Shown piece by piece: positions 40,632 to 46,860 of a stretch of DNA of 46,860 nt (positions within the stretch are counted from its first letter, which is position 1; each line of letters starts with the position of its first letter). Source of the stretch: Chloroflexota bacterium (GTDB lineage: Bacteria > Chloroflexota > Anaerolineae > Promineifilales > Promineifilaceae); the NCBI GenBank assembly GCA_024277135.1, contig JAJRVV010000072.1, forward strand, positions 1 through 46,860. The letters are read 5' to 3'. The position numbers were made by a program, and so were the translations under genes. Below the pieces are notes generated by a model that searched no databases, was not told where the DNA came from, and was given only the letters and a program-made list of their open reading frames with translations.

Positions 40632-43277
40632 TCAGACCTCTGTCTTTGTTCCGGCGTGGTTCGTCGCCAGAGCAGACTGCACTGTTGTCACCAGCGTGTC
40701 AAAGTTGTACGGTTTTTGCAGGAATCCGGCGAGGGGCAGTCCGGCAAACTGGCCGGTCACTTCGTTTTCGGTGTAGCCGGATGAGAGCAGCACTTTCACC
40801 TTTGGGTTCACGGCCGCCAGCGCTCGAAAAGTTTCGGCCCCGTTCATCACCGGCATTTGCATGTCCAGCAGCACCAGGTCAATTTCCGCCTGGCGGACGC
40901 TGTAAATGTCCAGGCCGACCCGGCCGTTCTCAGCGGCGATCACCTGTAATCCGGCCATATCCAAAATATCGGCGACCGCTTCCCGCACCGACTCCTCATC
41001 ATCAATCACCAGCACCAATCCGCCTGTTTGTGGCTGAACGGCGGTAACGGCCGGTTCGTCGGCGATCGGGCTGAACGGGCTGGCGGGAAAGTACAAGACA
41101 AAGCGCGTGCCTTGTCCCGGCTGGCTTTCCAGTTGCAGCCCGCCCTGGTGGGCGCGGATGATGCCCAGCGTGGCCGAAAGACCCAATCCGCGCCCATCCG
41201 CCTTGGTGCTGAAAAAGGGGTCGAAGATGCGGGACATGGTGGCTTTGTCCATACCCACGCCGTTATCCGCCACTTCCAAACAGACGTACTCTCCCGGCGG
41301 CAGCGTGTCGCCGCCCCAAAATGATTGATTGTCGTCTTCAGCCAACTCCTGGCTAAAAGTGCGAATGGTGATACGGTCGTCATCCCCAGCAAAAGCCTCG
41401 GCGGCATTGATGACCAGATTCATCGCCAGTTGTTGGATTTGTCCCCGATCCGCTTCGATGCCGGGCAGATGGTCAGACAGGTCGAATTGGAGATGGATTT
41501 GCTTGGACACGGCCGTTTCCAACAAGCCCAAATAACTGTTGATCACCTGGTTCAAATCCAGCACATCCACCTGGAACTGTCCTTTACCGGCATAAGCTAA
41601 AAGTTGATGGGTCAGATCGCTGGCCCGTTCGGCCGCTTTCATCACTTTTTGCAGATGGTCGCGGCTGTCGCTGTCCAGGGGCAGCTTGCCCAAAGCCAGC
41701 GACGCCTGGGCCAACATGCCGGTGAGCAGGTTGTTAAAGTCATGGGCGATGCCGCCCGCCAGCAGCCCCAGGCTTTCCAGCTTTTGCGCCTGCCGTAAGG
41801 CTTGCTCCACCTCTCGTCGCTGGGTGACATCGCGGGCGATGCCTTGAATGCCGACCAGACGGCCGTCATCATCCTTCAGCACAGTACTGTTCAGCTCTAA
41901 AACCAGGGGACGGCCGTCTTTGGCGGTGATGCGGGTTTCATATGGCTCCAGATGTTCCCCGGCCAATTTTCGCCCCATAGACTCGGCTATCATGCGCCGG
42001 TCATCCGGGTGAATGATTTCCATGAAGCCCATGTCTAAAATTTCTTCAGGGGTGTAGCCGGTGATTTGGGTAATGGCGGGATTGACGGCCGTCAAATTCC
42101 CGGCCATGTCCAACGTGTACACAATGTCCCCGGCGTTTTCAAACAACTGCCGGTACTTTTGCTCACTCTGGCGCAGCGCCTCTTTCGCCTGTTCCAACTC
42201 CGTCACCTGCTGCTGCATGGCCGCCAACGACTGCCGGATTTGCGCCGTCATGCTGTTGAACGTGGCCGCCAATGCCCCGATTTCATCCTCGCTGGCGACA
42301 TCCGCTTGCCGGGACAAATCCCCTTGTGTGACGGCCTGCGCCGTCTCGGCCAACGATTCCAGCGGCACGATGATGCGATGTATCACCATAGCACGTAAGC
42401 CGATGGCGACCAACAACGACAAAGTCACCAATAAGACTGTCACGAACAGGGTGTCTACCGCCAATCGCAGCGCTTGTGGCGTCGGCTTTTCGGCGACCAC
42501 GCCCAACCGTTGTACGCCTAAATTGATCCAGTCCACCGCATACACCATCTGCTGGCTCGATAACCCTGGTTGAATAGCGGCCGTCTCATTAACCCGGTAT
42601 TCCGTATTTCGCAACACAACAGATGGGTTGCGGTGGGCTACCACCCGGCCGCCGTCATCAATCAGGAAGATATTTTCACCTGGTTCAGTGCGTAAACCGG
42701 CAAACAAATCCCACACCGGTTTGATGCGGATATCGGCGACCAATACGCCCTGCACTTCTCCCGTTTGTATATTCAAAAGGGAGCGAGAAATGCTCATCAA
42801 CGGTTCGCTGGCCGGCGCATCAAAGGAAATGGAGCTGTAATACGTTTCTTCGGTGGCGGCGGCAACGGTGAAGGCGGGGTCGTTAGACCAATCCCCTTCC
42901 GATTCGACGGTGATGATGCCAATGCGGGAAACATGAAGCTGTTCTAACCCATTTTTGTCCAACAAATGAATGGATTCAAACGCTTTGTTGATGGCAGGCA
43001 GTTGGGAAAAAATGCTGTTGAGTTGGGATTGGGTGAGGGAATCAATGCCCTGCACTTGTACCATCGTATTCAGTTCCCCTTCGATTTCACGAAAAAAGGC
43101 GGCGATTTCGGCGCTGACGCCACGGGCGACCTGCTCCTGGTGACGGAGAGCCTGCTCTTTTTGCTGGCTGTAGCTGCGCCAGCCCAACAAAATGCCCACG
43201 ATGATGAGAGGGCCGATGGCTAAACCGATGAAGGTGATGGTGAGGCGGGTACGAATACTATTTTGGAATTTGGGCAT
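40632..43277 (-). CDS. Hybrid sensor histidine kinase (Cache-HAMP-PAS-HisKA-HATPase-receiver)
   Basis: An 881-residue membrane kinase. Order: membrane helix 13-33; extracellular double-Cache-like sensor about 45-265; second helix about 275-298; HAMP about 298-350; coiled coil 350-372; PAS about 372-490 (NAGDIVYTLDMAGNLTAVNPA); HisKA with phospho-His512 (GGIAHDFNNLLTG); ATPase with N-box Asn620 and DNGVGM (671-676), then GRGLGLS; receiver domain about 754-870 with Asp805 (LVLLDMQMPVMNG) and Lys in FLQKPYN. The C-terminal receiver without an output domain implies a phosphorelay to another protein, not found here. It lies 25 bases after an orphan solute-binding lipoprotein gene on the same strand, a likely co-sensor. 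Confidence 0.92.
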   Translation of the reverse strand: MPKFQNSIRTRLTITFIGLAIGPLIIVGILLGWRSYSQQKEQALRHQEQVARGVSAEIAAFFREIEGELNTMVQVQGIDSLTQSQLNSIFSQLPAINKAFESIHLLDKNGLEQLHVSRIGIITVESEGDWSNDPAFTVAAATEETYYSSISFDAPASEPLMSISRSLLNIQTGEVQGVLVADIRIKPVWDLFAGLRTEPGENIFLIDDGGRVVAHRNPSVVLRNTEYRVNETAAIQPGLSSQQMVYAVDWINLGVQRLGVVAEKPTPQALRLAVDTLFVTVLLVTLSLLVAIGLRAMVIHRIIVPLESLAETAQAVTQGDLSRQADVASEDEIGALAATFNSMTAQIRQSLAAMQQQVTELEQAKEALRQSEQKYRQLFENAGDIVYTLDMAGNLTAVNPAITQITGYTPEEILDMGFMEIIHPDDRRMIAESMGRKLAGEHLEPYETRITAKDGRPLVLELNSTVLKDDDGRLVGIQGIARDVTQRREVEQALRQAQKLESLGLLAGGIAHDFNNLLTGMLAQASLALGKLPLDSDSRDHLQKVMKAAERASDLTHQLLAYAGKGQFQVDVLDLNQVINSYLGLLETAVSKQIHLQFDLSDHLPGIEADRGQIQQLAMNLVINAAEAFAGDDDRITIRTFSQELAEDDNQSFWGGDTLPPGEYVCLEVADNGVGMDKATMSRIFDPFFSTKADGRGLGLSATLGIIRAHQGGLQLESQPGQGTRFVLYFPASPFSPIADEPAVTAVQPQTGGLVLVIDDEESVREAVADILDMAGLQVIAAENGRVGLDIYSVRQAEIDLVLLDMQMPVMNGAETFRALAAVNPKVKVLLSSGYTENEVTGQFAGLPLAGFLQKPYNFDTLVTTVQSALATNHAGTKTEV

Positions 43278-43302
43278 AGCTTACCAGTCCAAGTTATCGC
43301 CT

Positions 43303-44301
43303 TTACCGGATCAAAATATCGGCTTGCAAAAGGAGTTCATTGGGGATTTCAATGTTGATGGCGGCGGCGGTTTTCAGGTTGATGGTTAGAAAGAAATCGT
43401 CTGTTTCCACCGGCAATTCTAATGGGTCTGTGCCGAGGAGGATTTGGTCGGCCAGCCGGGCGGCGTTTCTGCCAGATTGGGGCAGGCTGATGCCAAAGGA
43501 GATGAGGCCGCCGGCTTCTGTCATAATCGGGGAGGGAACGGAGAGGGGTAGACTGAGGGTTATGGCCGTATTTGCCAGGGTGTCCACACGGGTGGTAAAT
43601 AAATTGTCTGGCGGCAGGAAGATGGCGTCAATGTCATCGGGGATGTGAGCGACGGCCGCATCAATCTCCTCTGGCGTCCGCGCTTCCTGGGTCACGATCA
43701 CAATGTCGTAATCCTGCGCCGCTTCCCGCACCCGGGCCAATGCCAGCGTGGGCGCCGGGTCATCCGGGTTATACGGAAAATAAATCCGTTTGGCGTCAGG
43801 CGCAATTTCCAATAAAAGTTGCAGCCGCCGGGGTTCGGCCAACCCCCAATGGATGCCGGTCAGGTTGCCGCCCGGCGCGGACAAACTGCGTACCAGCCCG
43901 GCGGCTATGGGGTCAAACACGGCCGCAAATACGATGGGGGTTTGAGCGGTAGCTGTCGCTTGCATAGCGGCCTGGGATGCCGGCGTGCCGACGGCAAAAA
44001 TGAGGTCAACTTCGGCCGTTACCAATTCCTGGGCCAAAGCGGGAAGCTGAGAAAGATCGCCCGGCGCGCCGTTGTAAACAAAGGTGACGTTTTCCCCTTC
44101 TACGTAGCCTAACTCGGCTAACCCTTCTTTAAAGCCGGTCAAAACGGGTTCCAGGCCGGGAGAGAGGTTGATGACGCCAATTTCAAATGCGGGATCGCGG
44201 CGGGAGGAATTGGTGCAAGACAAGGATACGGCCGTTATCATTAACAGGAGAAAATTAAACAAAAACGGCCGTGCCCTAAATTTTGCTTTTGGCATGATCA
44301 T
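43303..44301 (-). CDS. Solute-binding lipoprotein of the ABC_sub_bind family, paired with a sensor kinase
   Basis: A 332-residue lipoprotein with lipobox SLSC (Cys29). It has the ABC_sub_bind (PF04392-type) fold: IGVINLSPGLEPVLTGFKEGLAELGYVEGENVTFVYNGAPGD, LIFAVGTPASQAAMQATATAQTPIVFAAVFDPIAAGLV, and FGISLPQSGRNAARLADQILLGTDP. Relatives bind aromatic amino acids or similar small molecules. There is no permease or ATPase gene beside it; the next gene, 25 bases downstream, is the Cache-domain hybrid kinase, so it more likely presents a ligand to that sensor than feeds a transporter. ATG at 44301 or 44295. It is separated from the aminotransferase gene by a palindrome. Confidence 0.85.
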   Translation of the reverse strand: MIMPKAKFRARPFLFNFLLLMITAVSLSCTNSSRRDPAFEIGVINLSPGLEPVLTGFKEGLAELGYVEGENVTFVYNGAPGDLSQLPALAQELVTAEVDLIFAVGTPASQAAMQATATAQTPIVFAAVFDPIAAGLVRSLSAPGGNLTGIHWGLAEPRRLQLLLEIAPDAKRIYFPYNPDDPAPTLALARVREAAQDYDIVIVTQEARTPEEIDAAVAHIPDDIDAIFLPPDNLFTTRVDTLANTAITLSLPLSVPSPIMTEAGGLISFGISLPQSGRNAARLADQILLGTDPLELPVETDDFFLTINLKTAAAINIEIPNELLLQADILIR

Positions 44302-44417
44302 GCGTCCCCACTCCCAACGGGGCCATACCTAAAAGGATATTGCCCATATCTTACTCGATCAGTTGGTAAAAAATCTCCTTTCTGACTACAAATTCACGAG
44401 TTCATAACGCCATCCGA

Positions 44418-44447
44418 GACCTGCAAGGTTTGGAAACCCCACAGGTC
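44418..44447. repeat. Imperfect intergenic palindrome of the AAGGTTT family
   Basis: GACCTGCAAGGTTT (44418-44431) faces AAACCCCACAGGTC (44434-44447) with three mismatches, between the binding-lipoprotein gene and the aminotransferase stop. It is close in sequence to the palindrome at 11399. Confidence 0.6.
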
Positions 44448-44453
44448 AAGCGG

Positions 44454-45629
44454 TTACAACTGGTCTGCTATCTTCGCCAACCGTTCCACCGCCCGTTCCA
44501 ACTCGCTCATGGCGGTGGCGATGGAGAAGCGCACATGCCCCTCGCCGCTGCTGCCAAAGCCAATGCCCGGCGTACCCGCGATTTGAGCCTTTTCCAACAA
44601 CGCATCCGCCAATTCCAGGCTGTTCTTTTGGCTGTGAGGGAAGCGGGGAAACAGGTAAAACGCGCCTTCGATGTCGCGGCATTCAATCCCCTCAATTTCG
44701 TTCAACGCCTTCACCATGAAATCGCGCCGCGCCCGGTACGATTCGCGCATCTCGACGATGAAATCCTGCGGGCCAGTGAGCGCCGCCACCGCCGCGTGCA
44801 TGGTGAAGTTGGCCGCCGAGGAGACGGTCTGGCTGTTCATCCGGGTGACGATTTTGAGGATAGGCGTCGGCCCGGCCAGCCAACCCAGCCGCCAGCCGGT
44901 CATGGCATACGCTTTAGACATGCCGTTGGCAGTCAGCGTGCGTCCGGCCATGCCGGGTTGGGCGGCCAGGGAGATGTGTTGACGGCCGTCGTACACTAAC
45001 TTTTCATAAATCTCATCCGCAATCACATACAAATCCGCCTCGATTGCCACCTTCACGATGGCGTCTATCTCCGCCTGCGTCAACACCCGCCCGGTGGGGT
45101 TACAGGGGGAATTGACCATGATCGCTTTCGTCTTAGGCGTCAATTTGGCCCGGATTTGGTCGGCCGTCACCCGGAAATTATCATCCGACGACAAGCTGAC
45201 CGGAACCGGAACCCCGCCCGCCAGCGTGATCATCGGCGGGTAAGAGACCCAAACCGGCTCCAGATAGAGAACCTCCTCGCCCGGATTCAACACCGCCGCC
45301 AGCGCCAGATAAAGCGCCCACTTGCCGCCCGGCGTCACCACGATGTCGGTTTGCGGATTAACGTGGATATGGTTGTCCTGAGACATCTTGTGGGCGATGG
45401 CTTCCAGCAAGGGACGGATGCCTTTCATGGGGGCGGGGTAGTGGGTGGCTCCATTTTGGATGGCGCGAAAAGCGGCGTCCACGACATGCTGCGGGGTGGC
45501 AAAATCGGGATCGCCGCCCGCCAGAGCGATGACATCCTGCCCGGCGGCCTGCAAAGCCTTCGCTTTATCGTTCACGGCCAATGTGACGGAAGCGGGAATA
45601 CTGCTCACGAGTTGGGAAAGTTGTTTCAT
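44454..45629 (-). CDS. Class I/II pyridoxal-phosphate aminotransferase (aspartate aminotransferase-like)
   Basis: A 391-residue PLP enzyme. It has an N-terminal substrate loop ALAGGDPDFATPQHV, Asn177 in NSPCNPTGRVL, Asp205 in VIADEIYEKLVYDG, PLP-binding Lys239 in NGMSKAYAMTGWRLGW, and the C-terminal carboxylate Arg region EGHVRFSIA. It transfers amino groups between an amino acid (probably Asp or a broad set) and 2-oxoglutarate; exact specificity is not readable. ATG at 45629 follows AAGGAGTGG, and the longer upstream frame is discarded. It is divergent from the NUDIX gene. Confidence 0.88.
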   Translation of the reverse strand: MKQLSQLVSSIPASVTLAVNDKAKALQAAGQDVIALAGGDPDFATPQHVVDAAFRAIQNGATHYPAPMKGIRPLLEAIAHKMSQDNHIHVNPQTDIVVTPGGKWALYLALAAVLNPGEEVLYLEPVWVSYPPMITLAGGVPVPVSLSSDDNFRVTADQIRAKLTPKTKAIMVNSPCNPTGRVLTQAEIDAIVKVAIEADLYVIADEIYEKLVYDGRQHISLAAQPGMAGRTLTANGMSKAYAMTGWRLGWLAGPTPILKIVTRMNSQTVSSAANFTMHAAVAALTGPQDFIVEMRESYRARRDFMVKALNEIEGIECRDIEGAFYLFPRFPHSQKNSLELADALLEKAQIAGTPGIGFGSSGEGHVRFSIATAMSELERAVERLAKIADQL

Positions 45630-45651
45630 AACCACTCCTTCAAAAAAGTAG

Positions 45652-45670
45652 GGCGATTTTGCAAATCGCC
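45652..45670. repeat. Perfect palindrome between divergent aminotransferase and NUDIX genes
   Basis: GGCGATTT-TGC-AAATCGCC forms an 8-bp perfect stem that can extend with GGG/CCC flanks after one mismatch. It lies 22 bases before the aminotransferase ATG on the minus strand, so it could be an operator or one more dispersed palindrome. Confidence 0.55.
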
Positions 45671-45751
45671 GCCCGGTAATTCTAACGACTTGACGCGCAG
45701 CCGCCAACTACTCTAAAATCCGGCCGGTCGCATACAAAAGGAAAAATCTTG

Positions 45752-46357
45752 ATGGTTGAAAAATGGCAGAAGCAGTCCAGCGTCGAAATCGCTGACCACA
45801 AAATCTTCAAAATACGACAAGACACCAGCCTCTCTCCGCGCACAGGACGCCTGCACCCCTTTGTGATTTTGGATGCCGGGGATTGGATCAACGTGCTGCC
45901 GGTGACGCCGGCGGGAAAGGCAGTGATGATCCGCCAATACCGGCACGGCGTCGAAGCGGTCACGCTGGAGATTCCCGGCGGCATGGTAGACGCGGAGGAT
46001 GGCGATCCGGCGGCGGCGGCGCGGCGGGAACTGCTGGAAGAGACGGGTTACGCGGCCGATGAACTCATCTACCTGGGAAGCTGCACCGCCAACCCCGCTT
46101 TTCTCAACAACCGCGTCTACACCTACCTGGCGCTCAACGCCCGCCTGGTAGCCCGTCCCACGTTCGACAGCGCGGAGGATATTCAAGTGGAAGAGGTAGA
46201 CCTGGCGCGGCTGCCCGATCTGGTGACGTCGGGCCAAATCACGCACGCGCTGGTGGTGGCGGCGTTCTACCATTTCAACCGGTATTGCGAAAAGTATCCC
46301 GATTGGTTTGCGGCTATGCTGCTAAATGCCAACAAAAAAGCCGCTCTTTCAAAATGA
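45752..46357 (+). CDS. NUDIX hydrolase, ADP-ribose pyrophosphatase-like
   Basis: A 201-residue NUDIX protein. The Nudix helix ends in the metal-binding RRELLEETGY, preceded by EIPGGMVDAEDGDPAAA. That segment is one residue longer than the consensus, so the first Glu of the box is shifted. Flanking motifs VILDAGDWINVLPVTPAGKAVMIRQYRHGVE and SCTANPAFLNNRVYTYLA fit the ADP-ribose/nucleotide-sugar branch that hydrolyses ADP-ribose to AMP and ribose-5-phosphate. ATG is preferred over the adjacent TTG because AAAGGA lies upstream at a normal distance. It stands divergent from the aminotransferase gene and upstream of the second toxin locus. Confidence 0.85.
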   Translation: MVEKWQKQSSVEIADHKIFKIRQDTSLSPRTGRLHPFVILDAGDWINVLPVTPAGKAVMIRQYRHGVEAVTLEIPGGMVDAEDGDPAAAARRELLEETGYAADELIYLGSCTANPAFLNNRVYTYLALNARLVARPTFDSAEDIQVEEVDLARLPDLVTSGQITHALVVAAFYHFNRYCEKYPDWFAAMLLNANKKAALSK

Positions 46358-46365
46358 GCGACTTT
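46337..46365 (+). terminator. Weak hairpin over the NUDIX stop codon
   Basis: AAAGCCGCTC (46337-46346) and GAGCGACTTT (46356-46365) pair with one mismatch around a 9-base loop that includes part of the stop region; CTAGTTT follows. It is a plausible but weak terminator. Confidence 0.35.
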
Positions 46366-46429
46366 CTAGTTTACAGGGATGTTAGCATGACAACCAGCAT
46401 TTACCAATGCCTCTACTACTAGACAATAG

Positions 46430-46445
46430 TTAACATATATGTTAA
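46430..46445. promoter_or_regulatory. Candidate operator of the second toxin-antitoxin locus
   Basis: TTAACATATATGTTAA is a perfect 16-base palindrome ending nine bases before the aligned toxin start at 46455. Its place and symmetry match the palindrome before the first toxin, although the half-sites differ, so each antitoxin may recognise its own site. Confidence 0.55.
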
Positions 46446-46487
46446 TATCCAGACATAGATTGGGAAATTCTCTACTACAACAAGAAT

Positions 46488-46781
46488 GTGAAGGAATTGA
46501 TCAATGACTGGCCTGTCGGTATCCGAGCGTTCTATGCCAGAGTGACCGAACGAATGGAAACCTTTGGCCCAAACTTGGGGATGCCCTTCACCCGCAGCAT
46601 GGGAAAAGGCTTATTTGAAATTCGGGCTAAAGGCAAAGAAGGCATTGGTCGCGCTTTTTTCTGCACAATCGTAGACTGGAGAATCGTCATTCTTCACGCT
46701 TACATCAAGAAAACACAGAAAACGCCTCAAAAAGAACTGAAAATAGCCCGTAGAAGAATGGACGATGTAAAAAATTGGTGA
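46488..46781 (+). CDS. Second HigB/RelE-type toxin (Gp49-like); start codon uncertain
   Basis: 97 residues from the GTG given here, a paralogue of the toxin at 31567: METFGPNLGMPFTRSMGKGLFEIRAKGKEGIGR, FFCTIVDWRIVILHAYIKKTQKTPQKE. The same frame is open upstream to 46446 and reads DWEILYYNKNVKEL, which aligns without gaps to the N-terminus of the first toxin. The residue matching that toxin's initial Met is encoded by ATA at 46455. Either ATA is used, or the original ATG was lost and GTG gives an 11-residue shorter protein lacking the first strand. An antitoxin gene begins eight bases after its stop. Confidence 0.8.
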   Translation: MKELINDWPVGIRAFYARVTERMETFGPNLGMPFTRSMGKGLFEIRAKGKEGIGRAFFCTIVDWRIVILHAYIKKTQKTPQKELKIARRRMDDVKNW

Positions 46782-46789
46782 GGTGCAAC

Positions 46790-46860
46790 ATGATGGAATC
46801 ACACGACGAGATGCTGAAAGAATGGAAACAAGACCCAGCCTTTCAGCGGGAATATGATGA
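46790..46860 (+). CDS. Antitoxin of the second locus, HigA-like, cut by the window edge
   Basis: Only the first 23 codons are present. ATG follows GAGGTG by a five-base gap. The start reads MMESHDEMLKEWKQDPAFQREYD, matching the N-terminal helix style of the antitoxin at 31889 (FKKKALSNPEVKKSYE). The helix-turn-helix part would lie beyond the window. The call relies on position after the toxin and this helix. Confidence 0.65.
   Translation, partial: MMESHDEMLKEWKQDPAFQREYD

Larger units (their letters stand above)
326..44989. repeat. Dispersed palindromic octamer ACGGCCGT (HIP-like), about 74 copies
   Basis: ACGGCCGT is its own reverse complement and was counted by hand about 74 times between these limits, roughly one per 630 bases. 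At 55-60% G+C random sequence would give about one copy. Copies lie in both coding and intergenic DNA and in all reading frames, where they read T-A-V, (N/D/Y)-G-R or R-P. Examples start at 326, 2113, 6486, 7517, 14034 and 44982. Many are flanked as GACGGCCGTC. Near-matches (CGGCCG with other flanks) are also common. The distribution resembles the HIP1 octamer GCGATCGC of cyanobacteria, but the sequence differs. Function is unknown. Confidence 0.9.

Noticed and set aside
31889..46860. The two HigBA-type loci as borders of one transferred island
   Set aside because: The genes between them are mostly housekeeping or envelope genes with the same octamer density as the rest, and no integrase or attachment repeats are visible.

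Overview
The window looks like a piece of chromosome from a Chloroflexota (Anaerolineae-like) bacterium. The taxonomic call is inference. It rests on the many Cys-anchored lipoproteins with Thr/Pro/Val-rich spacers, the Val/Thr/Glu-rich spacer of the peptide-binding protein, the BTAD/SARP regulator, a moderately high G+C content and intergenic repeats of the kind seen in that phylum. No rRNA, tRNA, CRISPR array, transposase or phage structural gene is visible.

Layout. (1) 1-4355, minus strand: the edge of an extracellular contractile injection system (eCIS)-type locus, with a SARP/BTAD regulator, a small WRGW protein, an AAA+ ATPase split by one in-frame TAA, and a DUF4157 protein. A (ATTAACA)n array follows and runs off the left edge. 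(2) 4790-5986: an orphan cyclic-nucleotide-domain histidine kinase. (3) 6269-13161: a complete Opp/Dpp-type peptide ABC importer (two ATPases, binding lipoprotein, two permeases) plus a double-SH3 lipoprotein, with a promoter candidate in front, an internal hairpin after the binding protein and a terminator at the end. (4) 13320-18959: envelope genes (a lipoprotein with C-terminal membrane helices, a DUF3179 lipoprotein, an MFS transporter, a zinc-ribbon/NHL membrane protein). (5) 19072-26993: metabolism and housekeeping (enoyl-CoA hydratase, GDPD phosphodiesterase, class II aldolase, ketopantoate-reductase-like protein, fmt, a pair of SPFH proteins, argF). (6) 27054-31519: a TPR protein tightly joined to cdaA and a cdaR-like gene, for c-di-AMP synthesis. 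(7) 31567-33655: a HigBA-type toxin-antitoxin pair and der. (8) 33746-46357: two envelope lipoprotein/DUF genes, an orphan CpaF ATPase, mtaB, an FG-GAP lipoprotein, a binding-protein/hybrid-kinase pair, an aminotransferase and a NUDIX hydrolase. (9) 46488-46860: a second HigBA-type locus cut by the right edge.

The strongest unexplained signals are at the nucleotide level. The palindromic octamer ACGGCCGT occurs about 74 times by hand count where chance would give about one, recalling the cyanobacterial HIP1 octamer, yet it is absent from 6.5 kb of the peptide-transport operon. Intergenic regions hold heptamer-period repeats with different unit sequences, recalling cyanobacterial STRR repeats. 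Two convergent gene junctions carry the same inverted element built from such heptamers, and a further family of perfect or near-perfect palindromes sits between genes.

Limits: all calls come from reading the sequence and translated proteins by eye. Family names are recognition-based, and counts were made by hand.
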